Assembly (NCBI GenBank): GCA_022414725.1 | Contig: CM039465.1 | Coordinates: 26,006,018 to 26,070,017, forward strand | Direction of reading: 5' to 3' | Length of the DNA: 64,000 nucleotides | Origin: Microglena sp. YARC | Lineage: Eukaryota; Chlorophyta; Chlorophyceae; Chlamydomonadales; Chlamydomonadaceae | Part shown: positions 1 to 28,400 of the stretch, one piece after another | How positions within the stretch are numbered: the stretch's first letter is position 1 | Layout: each line of letters opens with the position of its first letter | Notes under the pieces: generated by a model | Told to the model about the DNA's origin: nothing | The model's database searches: none | What the model saw: the letters and a program-made list of their open reading frames with translations, nothing else | Translations under genes and position numbers: made by a program

Positions 1-440
1 TCCAGTAGCCATCTTACAAGCCCTCTTTGCTTGTGTGCAGGCTCTTGTTGCTTTTGTTGCAGGCCCTTCTTTGCTTTTCTAGCAAGCCCTTTGTGTTAGT
101 GTGCGGGCCCTTTTTTCACTTACAGGCCCTTTTTTATTTACTTGCAAGCCCTCAGTTTGTGTGCAGGCTCTTTTTTGCTTTTCTTCCAAGCCCTTTTTTG
201 TTTGTGTGCGGGCCCTTTTTTTACTTATAGGCCTTTTTTTTATGCGGGCTTTTTTTTGCTTACAAGCCCTTCTTATTTTTGTGCAGGCCCTTTTTCACTT
301 TCGGGCCCTCTCTTTTACAAAAAGGATTTTCACCCCTCAGGGTGTATCTCCGTGCGCTAGCCCTAGAGTCAAGGATTTTTGCCTCCAAGGGTGGGTGTCC
401 GTGTGCTAGCCCTTGGCACAAGGATTTTCTATCTTGCAGT
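1..440. repeat. Degenerate tandem repeat, T/C-rich
   Basis: About 35-40 bp units alternate 'caagccctttttt' and 'tgtgtgcaggccc' up to about 300. After that, two or three copies of a unit containing 'gtgcgctagccct' and 'aaggattt' run to 440. Small open frames across it are low-complexity by-products of the repeat. No gene is seen. Confidence 0.75.
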
Positions 441-539
441 TTCCTATTCACTCACGCACTGTGGCAAGGAGTATAATTTGTAATACGTTTTGTGCTACAG
501 TTTGGTGGAAGCCAAACAGGATAGCAAGATATCCTCCTG

Positions 540-663
540 GTCTGGTACTGGTACTGGTGCTGTTACTGATGCTGTTGCTGGTACTGGTACTGGTACTGAT
601 ACTGGTTGAATGGCTCTACGGCCACCTCAATTGGCACATGTGCATGGGGCAGAGGTTACAGCA

Positions 664-697
<34 letters not shown>

Positions 698-880
698 AGC
701 TTGTACTACTTATGCACTTCTTGTGTACTTTTAGTTTACCAAGTACTTGTGTACAGCTGGCTGGCTGGCTGGCTGGCAAGCTGGCTAGCTTGTACTGCTT
801 GTGCACTTCTTGTGTACTTTTAGTTTAAGAAGTACTTGCATACTGCTGGCTGGCTGGCTGGCTGGCTGACAAGGCTGTAC
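540..880. repeat. CTGGTA and (CTGG)n tandem repeats
   Basis: A CTGGTA-like hexamer run (540-605) is followed by CTGG tracts at 662-705, 758-788 and 846-868. The CTGG tracts are separated by near-identical spacers containing 'cttgtgtacttttagttta', so the whole is a roughly 110-bp higher-order unit repeated about 2.5 times. Confidence 0.75.
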
Positions 881-987
881 TAGTGAAAGAGCACCCTGTA
901 AGGTTGGCAGTGTGGGATCTTTGGATTAGTTCAGCAGTGCAGGCTATTCAGGTTAGTTCATCAGTGTGGGTTACTCAGGTTAGGCTG

Positions 988-1345
988 GAATGCATGCATG
1001 TATGTATGTATGTATGTATGTATGTATGTATGTATGTATGTATGTATGTATGTATGTATGCATGCATGCATGCATGCATGTATGTATGTATGTATGTATG
1101 TATGTATGTATGTATGTATGTATGTATGTATGTATGTATGCATGTATGTATGTATGTATGTATGTATGTATGTATGTATGTATGTATGTATGTATGTATG
1201 TATGTATGTATGCATGCATGTATGTATGTATGTATGTATGTATGTATGTATGTATGTATGTATGTATGTATGTATGTATGTATGTATGTATGTGTACTGG
1301 ACTGTAACAAAGAAACAAACAAACAAACAAAAAAACAAACAAACA
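988..1345. repeat. (ATGT)n tetranucleotide microsatellite, then (CAAA)n
   Basis: About 300 bp of ATGT units with scattered ATGC variants, followed by a CAAA run at 1313-1345. The long Tyr-Val-Cys-Met reading frames on both strands come from the repeat. The ATGC interruptions cluster at 1060-1080, 1141 and 1213. Confidence 0.95.
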
Positions 1346-1370
1346 AAGAGTGATTTGGAGTCATACAGTG

Positions 1371-1545
1371 TTTTTCTTTTGAGCTAAAAGCAGCAGTATC
1401 TAGGCAGCTCCATCTGTTCAGCCAAAGCGAATGCAACATAGTGTGCTGACAGAATCTGCTATCCAGAACTGTCAAAATCTTGGGGATTGGCCCTGTGGCT
1501 GGCTCTGGGAGTTTGCTAGAAGATGCTGCTCGTAGCTGAAAATAA
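1371..1545. mobile_element. MITE family A, copy 1
   Basis: Short element with terminal inverted repeats. The left end resembles 'tttcttttgagctaaaagca' with 'tctaggcagctcc'; the right end is the inverse ('tagaagatgctgctcgtagc' then a purine-rich 'tgaaaataaaaac'). Related copies lie near 5570, 32343, 39327, 40090, 40452 and 43018. No coding capacity. Confidence 0.6.
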
Positions 1546-2799
1546 AAACTTTGGTATCAGCCCCAGCTCTCGGGAAATGGCTAGCAAAGTTGTTGGTATG
1601 GTTGGTGTGGTTTGCGCATGGCATAGGTGTGTGAATGGTGGTGCGGGGGGGTACATGCAAGTGCTCATGCAGATGCCTGCCCAAGCCTACTGGTATTAAA
1701 CAGCCCCAACATAAGCACCGTGCACGAGGCAGGCAAAGCAAGCCACTAGTTGCCTACTGGTCTGTGCATGTACACTGGTCTCTAATCAGTCATGGACTGA
1801 TGCAAACACAGGACGATATGACACTGAGTGATATGCAACAATCGTTCATAAGCACAAGCACAAGCTAGCAGAGGTCGATGTATCGACATTGAACTTCCGC
1901 ATGTGGACCTGGCCAGACCAAAGTGAGAAGGCATGTCAACTTTAGCCTTGCCACATGCTCACCAATTGCCTGTCGATGGACACAAATCCCCAGATGGGCT
2001 GACGCAGCAGGCAGCGTTGCGATTAATTGCGTCGGCAGACAAGCCTCTCGGGAATGGGTATATCAGGTGTGAATGCTCTTTATCGGATTCAAGCGCGGAG
2101 GGAACATAGGAAGCTAGGTGTTAGATTTAGAGTTCTAAATTGCGATTACCTGGCGAAGCGCAATGACCGACTTGTCGACGCACGCGCATGGAGTATTGGT
2201 CGCAGCTGTCATAACTAGGGACATAACACAGTATTATTCTCGCCACGCTGTACAACGTGCGCCACATGGCCTGGAGGTAGACCCAACATTCATTCCACTC
2301 GGGATTTGCTCGCTGCCTCTCGTTCTGTGTGGCTACCTCACCAAGCCCGGTCTGTAACCCCATCCTTCGCTGTCGTATGTATCTCGTGCAAGGGAACAGC
2401 GACTCTCCCCCACCCCCACCCGACACAATTCACCCCCTCAAACACCCATCGTCCCACCGCCCTCCACCATTACTTTCAGTCCACCCCATCCTGCTGCTGT
2501 GACCCACGTGCTCACAAGCCCGATCGATAGAGCGGTTGAGCTGCACCTTCGTCATTCAACCCTCAAGCTACAACTGCTGCCTCCTTCACACCCCTCGTTT
2601 GTTTTGGGCTGAGTTCAACATCAAAGCCCCCCCTCTTGCCTTCCCTCTTCCTCCCCACTCCGTTCTTGGCTTGGCTTGGCTTGGTTGTTTCTCCCCGCCC
2701 CGTTTTTAATTTTGCTCTCCCACTTTCTCCACCTCGTTATTGGCTTGCCTCGCCCTCCCTCTTTACCCCTACCCCGTAATAGGCTTGACAACCACCACC
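1546..2799. other. Upstream region of the deacetylase gene, no gene seen
   Basis: I see no coding exon here. From about 2400 to 2790 the + strand is strongly pyrimidine-rich (CCCTC, TTCTCC and CTTGGCTTGG motifs), which would suit a 5' leader or promoter-proximal tract just ahead of the ATG at 2800. No TATA box can be assigned with confidence. Confidence 0.35.
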
Positions 2800-20359
<17,560 letters not shown>

Positions 20360-20401
20360 TGCTTCGCTGTTAGACGTGAGCAACTGAGAAGTGGGGCTCA
20401 T

Positions 20402-21077
20402 CAGGGTTGTTCAGGAAACCCTGCATCGCAGACGCAACGTTGATGGGTCTGTTGCGTCGCAGACGCAGCTTCAGTGGGTTAGTTGCGTCGTAGGATGCAG
20501 GGTATTGGTTGGTTATGAGCTGGTTGCGTCTCAGGACGCAGGCTACAAAAATGGTTGCGTCTCAGGACGCAGGCTGTAAAGTTGGTTGAGTCTCAGAACG
20601 CAAAGCTGGGGGTCCTCCTGAATAACCCTGGTGAGCAACTGAGAAGTGGGGCTCATCAGGGTTGTTCAGGACATCCTGCATCACAGACGCAACGTCGAAG
20701 GGTCTATTGTGCCGCAGACGCAGCTTCAGTGGGTTAGTTGCGTTGTAGGATGCAGGGTATTGGTTGGTTATGAGCTGGTTGCGTCTCAGGACGCAGGCTG
20801 CAAAAATTGTTGCGTCTCAGGACGCAGGCTGTAAAATTGGTTGCGTCTCAGAACGCAAAGCTGGGGGTCCTTCTGAATAACCCTGGTGAGCAACTGAGAA
20901 GTGGGGCTCTTCAGGGTTGTTCAGGACATCCTGCATCACAGACGCAGCTTCAGTGGGTTAGTTGCGGCGTAGGATGCAGGGTATTGGTTGGTTATAAAAT
21001 GGTTGCGTCTCAGGACGCAGGCTGTAAAATTGGTTGCGTCTCAGGGCGCAGAGCTGGGGATCCTCCTGAATAACCCT
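20402..21077. mobile_element. Three tandem hAT-like MITEs
   Basis: Three elements (20402-20630, 20657-20885, 20912-21077) begin 'cagggttgttcagga' and end with its inverse 'tcctgaataaccct'. Inside are palindromic GCGTC..GACGC motifs. A 26-bp spacer ('gtgagcaactgagaagtg' plus 'gggctcat') precedes each copy and, degraded, follows the last, so the trio arose by tandem duplication of element plus flank. A related copy with an 8-bp target duplication lies at 31994-32178. Confidence 0.8.
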
Positions 21078-21224
21078 AGTAAGCTACTGAGGGGTGGGGC
21101 ACGTGGAGGTAGAGCTTTGCAGAGTGGCCTCCAGGGTTGCTGAAAAGATTACGTTTCACGTCTCAGGCAAGTTTTTGAGTGTGTAGTACATGGCAAACAT
21201 AGATATTGGTTCATGAGACGTGGA

Positions 21225-21227
21225 TTT

Positions 21228-21290
<63 letters not shown>
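21225..21290. repeat. (GA)n microsatellite
   Basis: GA dinucleotides, about 60 bp. A second, shorter run lies at 21803-21828. Confidence 0.97.
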
Positions 21291-21291
<1 letters not shown>

Positions 21292-21494
21292 ACTCGTGCA
21301 TCATGAAGCAAATGCTCTTCGCCACGCACACACCCCTTGCTGAGGGTCAACCGAGGCAAGGAGGACAGATCATCATCCACACCCTTAGGGATGATCTCCA
21401 AGCCACCAACATGTCTCCAAATTGTTACTTACAGGCCCAAGACAGGACAAGCTGGCGTTCGGAAATCAAAGACGCCTTAGGCATAGACACATAA
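21291..21494 (+). pseudogene. LINE reverse-transcriptase protein, C-terminal remnant
   Basis: The open frame up to the TAA at 21492-21494 reads MKQMLFATHT, then a GGQ-containing stretch (QPRQGGQIIIHTLRDDL), then AQDRTSWRSEIKDAL. This succession (K..LF, RGGQ, LK.DL, AQDR..WR) is typical of the tail of non-LTR retrotransposon ORF2 proteins after the RT domain. Nothing upstream of the (GA)n tract continues the protein, so it is a truncated fossil. Confidence 0.55.
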
Positions 21495-21854
21495 AATGAC
21501 AATTATAGAAACTAGCACCTTCTAGCTTTATTTGCCTAGATTGGTTCTTTGTATGCTTGGATATTTAGATTCTTTTCTGGGCTAGAACTGTGCCTATGAA
21601 ATTTGTTTAAACCTTTTGAGATGGAATGAGTTTTTTTGTTACTGAGGGACCCTCCCCTCACTAGATCTTAGTTAGATGGCCTGCTGTATTTCACTACTTT
21701 CTCAATTATAGGGTTGACTATAAGACTTTTTCCTAATGCTATTTTTGGTGCTTTTGATTACTGTGTGGCTGGACCGCAATTAATTTATGTAACACCGTTA
21801 ACCAGAGAGAGAGAGAGAGAGAGAGAGATTCCCCTACACGCCTTATAATGTAAT

Positions 21855-22000
21855 GATCGCTGTAGCACGAAATCAGGCCCACCGTCGGTAAAACGATTAT
21901 TTGGGGTTCAGTTCGGCAATGTTTTACTATTTGTAAGCCTTTCCTAGCACGGTTGGGCAAGTCTCTTTTGGCTTACACCTGGACTGTTACATGCATACAT
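21855..22000 (+). mobile_element. Dispersed element C copy
   Basis: Carries 'cgctgtagcacgaaatcagg', 'aaaacgattatttggggttc', 'gggcaagtctcttttggc' and 'acctggactgttacat'. Followed by element E-like sequence (22040-22140). Confidence 0.6.
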
Positions 22001-22225
22001 ACAATGACAGGATTAATTTGTCTACCTCTGTCCAGTCGAGTCAGTTTGAGAAGAATATGGAGGGGGAATATTTGGCTACTCGCCGTCTTTGGCAGGGGGA
22101 AAGTAAGGAAAATGTAAACGCGAACAATCACTTTTTCATTTTTTCCTGTTGGAAACAGATGGGGGGCAAAAAAAGGTGAAAGACACCAACCCCAACCCAA
22201 AAAGTGCTGTAGCATCTTTCTGCAG

Positions 22226-22258
<33 letters not shown>

Positions 22259-22440
22259 CTCCGGAACTCATTGTACAGTCACTATCTCAGCCACCACTAA
22301 GACGTAATGGTGTCTAATTAGGCTCATTTTACAGGTATTTCAAAGGCCTATCCACTGAGTTTGGTCTAGAGACCATTGGGAATGTTTGAAACATAGAAAA
22401 TCATCAGCATCAATTTCACATTTGTTTAGGGCGTTGTGCG

Positions 22441-22478
<38 letters not shown>

Positions 22479-22491
22479 CTGTATGGCTGTA

Positions 22492-22522
<31 letters not shown>

Positions 22523-22808
22523 ATGTGCCCTGGGCAAAATATGTGGTGGGTCTCTCCTCCAAAAGTATTTTTGGACTAGTATTTAGTAGAGCAACACCCT
22601 AGTTCCACTCCCATACCATTCTGAGGGCTAGAAAAAAGTGCCTGGAAAGTACTTAATTTGTTGAAAATGTCAGATGTTTTCCTTGATCCCCACCCCCCCA
22701 CCCCCCACCCCACCCCACCCCGCGGCCCCAAACTTAGGAGGACCGTTACTTTTTTCTACTGGGCCAAATCTAGAAATAAAACCGGATTCATCATCCTAAC
22801 TATGTTAT
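22441..22808 (-). mobile_element. Dispersed element D, inverted copy
   Basis: Reverse-complement relative of 3513-3909, including 'gccctgggcaaaatatg', 'ttctgagggctagaaaaaag', 'cgcggccccaaact' and 'tactgggccaaatctagaaa'. The (GA)n at 22443-22475 and C tract at 22493-22522 correspond to the (CT)n and G tract of the other copy. A separate C run lies at 22227-22256. Confidence 0.7.
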
Positions 22809-22890
22809 TTATAGAGAGGATGAGCGATACAGCTCTACGTACAAAAATAGGTATTAGGATGTGCATCATCATTTTTCTTGTATATGCACA

Positions 22891-22963
22891 TACCCCTGCC
22901 AGGGCTCGAACCTGGAACCTCCTGTTCCGTAGACAGGCACTCTATCCATTGAGCCACAGGAGC
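22891..22963 (-). tRNA. tRNA-Arg (anticodon ACG)
   Basis: A complete 73-nt cloverleaf folds on the minus strand: acceptor GCTCCTG/CAGGGGT (one G-T end pair, one internal G-T), D stem GCTC/GAGT, anticodon stem CCTGT/ACAGG with loop CTACGGA, 5-nt variable loop, T stem CCAGG/CCTGG with loop TTCGAGC, discriminator A. Loop positions 34-36 read ACG, so arginine (CGN after A-to-I editing). No intron and no encoded CCA. The internal B box GGTTCGAGCCC is intact. A possible Pol III stop (T5 on the minus strand) lies about 50 nt downstream, near 22840. Confidence 0.93.
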
Positions 22964-23427
22964 GAATGTTCGATGTAGCGATGACGTAGTTAGGTTAAAC
23001 TTAATAAGATCTGGCGAAAAAAGTCCATTAAAGTAATATACTCTTTATTCGCTAGTTTCTCAATGCCTTTGTAGTTCGCATTGCTTGTTGTCAAGCCTTT
23101 TATTTGCTCTTTCGTACGCTTTTTTGGAGGTCACCTCCTGGACCAGGTTCTGAGGGGTATGTTGCCCAAACCCTCACTGTTATAAAACTGTCCAGCTGCC
23201 TCGGCGCTGTTCAGTCTCGGCATTGATTTTTGCTGAGTATGTAACTATATCCTCTCCATTACCAGATATATGGAGAGAATCCTCTCTCTCTGATATCTGG
23301 CTGGAGCGATGACCAATGGATTATTGGATGGCTGCCTTCGGACCTGGCCAGTGACGAAATCTTTCTGTGGACACTGAATCGCCTCTGGATACTGAATTGT
23401 AGACCCTTTTAAACAAGGCTGTGTGTT

Positions 23428-23715
23428 GCAGGGTAGTGCAGGACGCAGCGTCCTACGTTGCAGTATCGCAGACGCAACATGGGAGGGTCCGTTGCATCCC
23501 AGACGCATGTTCAGGATGTTGGTTGCGTCTCATCCATCAGTTGACTGGCCCACCACCACTCCATTTCCGTGGGCTACGGGTTCTGTTGATAGTAAGACGC
23601 GGCCTAGGGATTGGACTGCGTCCCAGGACGCAACCTACCAAATTGGGTGCGTCCCAGGACGCAACCTACCGAATTAGGGTGCGTCCCAGGACGCGACCGC
23701 TGGGGACCGTTTGAA
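23428..23715. mobile_element. Degraded hAT-like MITE
   Basis: Starts 'cagggtagtgcaggacgcag' and contains repeated 'gcgtcccaggacgcaacc' palindromes like the elements at 20402 and 31994. The right end is diverged ('gaccgtttgaagtaccgtgg'). Confidence 0.5.
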
Positions 23716-23729
23716 GTACCGTGGTGTGT

Positions 23730-24815
23730 TGGCTACATATATTGTTTATATGCTCATGGCTATAGCCAACAAGTCTGCCCTTTGGGATAGTCCCAGACGT
23801 GTGTGCTTGCTTGCTGAGTCTTGTTCGCTTGGTTTTGTGGAAACTCTGTGCGTAGTTTGGATTCTCTCCTTTCTCCTTGGGGTGCATTTGGTTTTTATCC
23901 TAGGCACTCTTGTCCTTATCTGCCAGATGGTTATTCTGGGTTGACTTCCGTTTTTTTTTGTTAAGGGCATTATTCGCTGGGTATTAAGATGCTCATTACG
24001 TATGCCCTTGGTTATTCTTTAGCTTTTGGGGTTCAGCCCTCCTCTCTTGTGTTTGCTGGGCTTGGTGCTCTGGTTTGTCTATCTCGGCATCTCTCCCCTT
24101 CACGCTCTCCTTTCCGCTCTTCTTTCCGGCTCTACCGGAGTACCGGTACTTAACTTCCTCTTTTGGACTGACCTAGTTTGTTTTTCAGGCTTCTGGGGGT
24201 GCCCCCAACACACTCATTCTCCCTGTTACCGGTATTAAATTTGACTGTACGCAGGCTGTGCTGTTGTCCTGTCTCGGCGCTGTTCGACTGAGTTTATATA
24301 TGTAACGATCTCTATCTACGGTATCATTTTTACTGCCCTATGAGGTATTGTGGTGGATTCCTGCTCAATTTATGTACTATACTGTAGCGTTTCCTTTATC
24401 TCTTCTTGAGCCCCCTGCCATGTTTAAATTGAAATTGAAATTGAAATTGTTACATCCGAGTAATGCGCCACTCTCAGGACGTGAAGTTAAGGACACCACA
24501 GCGTAAGCCGGAGCTAGTATGCCATGTTTATTTACTTGTGGAGTCCTGCTTTGGATTTGGGACACACTTAGTTTAGTCTGGACTTTTCCTTCACTCCCTG
24601 GGATGCATGTGGTTTATCTCCTTGGCACTCTGGTCCATTTCTGCAAGGCGGCTGTGCTGGTTTGACGGGCGCTATTTCCTTACGAGGATACTATCGCTGC
24701 ATCTGAATTTGCTCTTAAGGTGCCCTTAGTTGCCTCTAGCTTTTCTGATCCCACCCCTATCTCCTGTGTTTGTTGGGCTTGGAGATATAGCTTGCCTGTA
24801 TTGGCATCAGGGTTG
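23730..24815. repeat. Unidentified segment present twice
   Basis: 23730-24110 and 24520-24800 are diverged direct copies. Shared landmarks are 'ttggattctctcctttctcc', 'ggcactcttgtcc', 'gcccttggttattcttta' and 'tgtgtttgctgggcttgg' with small changes. Short hydrophobic open frames exist, but I recognise no protein. The second copy runs into a hAT-MITE fragment at 24811. Possibly a degenerate transposon. Confidence 0.45.
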
Positions 24816-25489
24816 TTGAGGACGCGGCGTCCTAAGACACAGCATACCGTTGGGACTTCGGCACTTGATCCGAAGTCGTTAGGTTACGTTGTTGTAACAG
24901 GGCTTTCGAAAGCGAAACCAATCTGGGTACGAAGGAAATAGCCAGGAACAACTATTTTCGACTTGAACGTGGCTAATCGGGCGGATCTCGGACTTCCAGT
25001 GCCTCAGATTTTTGCATTTCACCTAAGATGCTCTTGAGGCCTTAGACAGGAACATGTGTTTGCTTTCTCAAGGCGAAACTTTCAAATTGGTGTCTAGGGA
25101 AGTCGAGGAACAGGAAGGCAGGGCGGGGTCAACCAGGGTGACGCAAAAGGTTCTCGGATGTTAACAATTCTGTCCGGATTACCGCCAAACTTAGCATTAA
25201 GCATAAGCTATGGCTGTAAAGCGCATATTCCCGGCAAGAAACTAGAGTTGATAGACAAAACTGACGCACAGCTGAACCCCTGGGCTTTGCGAGCTAACTA
25301 CGAAGTGGTGCTGGTTCCACCGGCTTGTTTGTTGTGACAGCGGATGCGCGAGGCACCCTCCAAAATCACAGCATGTACTGGTAAGGTGTTACGTTGTAAG
25401 GGCATGGGACGTGTCTAGGCAATGTTTTCTGGTTACAAGTTCAAGTTTGAGAATCTGTTAGCAGTCTGGCACAAAAGACCCGAATGCAA

Positions 25490-28400
25490 TTAACGCTTTC
25501 CACCAACAACCTGCTTTCCACGGCCAACGTTTTGTGCGACCTTGGCGGCGGGGGCCTTGGAGTTACCGGCCTTGGCCTTGGTCTCCTTGGCCTTCTTGGC
25601 GCGATCCTTCACCTCGCGGAGGGCGGCGTCGCGGGTAGCCTGGCGGACCTGGGAACATAGAAAAAGGCGGGCGATTCAGTACAGGAGGAATCAACACATG
25701 TTTCACATGCATGAACGACCTTGAGGGCAGAGCCCTTATTAAAGCGGGTGGGGGTGCTCCCTGGGTCCACCCCTAACCCCCTGGTTCTGGACACTCTGGG
25801 TTATATGACACAGTTGACAACACTTAACACTTCCAAGAGTTGCCCAGCGGACCTGATAAAAAAGAGAACGCCTGGAGGGGCGTGGCGTTGGGGTACCCTT
25901 CCGTACGCGTACGCCAAACCTAGGGAAAGTCACCATGGACCTGATAACATAGAAGACTCACTTAGCCCACCCATTAGGCCATCCCAAGACTGTAAAAACA
26001 TGATTAAGACTGATAGGCCATGTAACTAAGGATAGGGAATATGATCTGACATCATGTCATCATTTGAAGTTGCTTTCAGACTCAAGCTAAAACAACTGCT
26101 TCCATATGGTGGCAACTATATGATATCATATGATATCATGAACAGGTCTGCTCAATCTCTGATGGTGTGATTTTTAAAACCCCTACATGTAACCAGAGCA
26201 GTGCATAAAACTGGCATACCCCTGGACTGTCCTGCATGCTACTGTATTATTGCTCCGCAACAAGGACGATAATTGCAAAAATAAATTATCACTGGAGCAC
26301 AAAACTCAGGGCCTCCATCGGTAAATCGTTGTTTGGAATTCAGTTCATCAGTTCTCTTTTCTTTTCAGACTCTCATGATATCATGGTTGGGCGGGTCCCT
26401 TTAGCCTATCTGGATTCCCCTAGACTGTAACAACTGACAAATACACATGCGCACTGCTGTCCTACCCACACCCAGGCGAATGCTCTAAAAACATTGCTTG
26501 GGCTGACTGTGGTCTCATGACAGAAATGAATAAATGGTATAATGACATAACCGTCTAAATGGTCTAATGCCATAAACTACTTATGGTCGAATGATTTAAA
26601 TGTGTAAAAAGCTTTCATTTTATTAACAGGCCCACACGCCCTCTTCGCCCGTCCCTCAAAGGGACTCAGGGGCTTCACAAATCAAATTGAAGTGGAGGAA
26701 CGAGTCGCACGCTGCGTCACGAGCGACGCGGGAAATTGGCAGAGAGTGTTGGCTATCAGAGCGACAGATGTCAACAGAATCGAGTGCAGCGAACCAAAGC
26801 CAGGGGTTTTAAAAAAGGAAACCGAAGACAGGTAGGGCCATGGGCTTCATGTGGTGGCATGGGCAGAGGGACTACACAGTGCCCCTGAGGGTAAAAAAAC
26901 AATGAAGCAAAAGCAAAAACGAGCAAAAACAAGCTTAAGCAAAAACAATAGAGCCCCTTACCTCAGGCTTCTCAGCCCTCTTCCTCTGGAGGAGCTCCAT
27001 GGAGGCACCGACGATGGAGCGGGTGGCGTTCTTGCCGTTGTTACGGCGCTTCCTGCGGGTACCCTCGGACACCTGCACACATGGAGGCAGTGATGGAGTT
27101 TAAATTTGAAATTCGAATGACGCAGTTTGAAAAGTGGAAAGTTAAGGAGCAGGTGGCGTTCTTGCCATTGGGTCAGCGCTTCCTGCGGGTAACCTCACCT
27201 GCAAATTTGCAGACTGTGACGGCATTGGTGAAATGATCCAGAGGAAGAGGGCTGCAATAAGGGTGTCTGGGCCCAATCGAACTAGCTGAACATGCTAGAA
27301 CTAGCTTTAGATCCCATTCCCTAAGCCCAACACTGACCATTATATATTCCGATGTCGGGTTGCAAGCAAAATAAGCTAGTGCAATAAGAAGAATGAACAG
27401 AGCAGGTAAGCGCCCAAGGTGCTTATATCCTGGTTGGCAATCTTATCTGAGTTGACCACATGAATGTTGACACTAGAATGTGTTAGAATCTATCGCACTA
27501 TACCAAAGCACCTGAATAAACATCTGATCAGATGCACTCCATTCAGGTGTGCTTGGTACACATAGCATATTGTGTGGCAAGTTTCATAACACGGTATAAC
27601 ATTTAACAATGTTACCCAAGTCATGTTTTACTACCATTCCAGTGATCTCTCTAGGTAATGAGGTATGGAGACAAGGGAGTAGTGCTAGCATTTGGCAGGG
27701 CTTTTTGTCCTTTTTATAGAGGGGATCTTCTAGTAGCTTTCAGGATTTGGTCCTTAACAAGGGTGGGGTCTAGGTAGTGGTACAATAAGGGTCGCCGGAA
27801 GGGACGCATCAGGAGGTTGTCAGGGTAGATGAAGTTTGAGCCAAGACGGGGTCCCATGTAACGATCGCTTTAAGTAAAGGGAAGAAAGCTGACATTTGAG
27901 TTTGCTTGAATGAGTAGATTACACCTGGGAATGGGTGCTATGAGTGATGTGCACATGTCTGCTGTAACTATTTACATCACCTGAAGTGTGACCAAGCTTA
28001 AAAAGCTATTCCAGGCCCAATACACCTTGCCCTCGCCCCACCCCACCCCACCCCACACACCCCTACCCCCCACATGCCACACACACACACACAATCCATC
28101 TTCCCCACACACACACTTGCACCTTGCAGCAACCAAATCCCACTATTACTTTTCCATATGAAATCACACCTGGCAAACAAGGCTGAACACACCTGCTAGT
28201 CCATAGCTTTCCTCTTCAGCTATGGGCAACAGCATCCAGGCAGATACTTTGACTGGCTATTCAGGCAAAACAAATACAACATATCGTACTGTAGATGCGA
28301 TGGTGTGACTTTGTACTAGGTTCACTGAAATTAGTGAGAATACTCGCAACCACGTCTACAATGCACACAGCAGTAGGGAACGGCAGTATGGTATCATATG

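Noticed and set aside
883..1475. Tyr-Val-Cys-Met and Thr-Tyr-Ile-His repeat proteins
   Set aside because: Translation of the (ATGT)n microsatellite in several frames.
2740..2799. Upstream extension of the deacetylase start
   Set aside because: It would begin at TTG and runs through a pyrimidine-rich leader; the ATG at 2800 has a good context and is preferred.
27714..27857. 47-aa minus-strand frame ([16 protein letters not shown]...)
   Set aside because: Composition looks coding-like, but it is short, unrecognised and isolated within eL24 intron 1; perhaps a transposon scrap.
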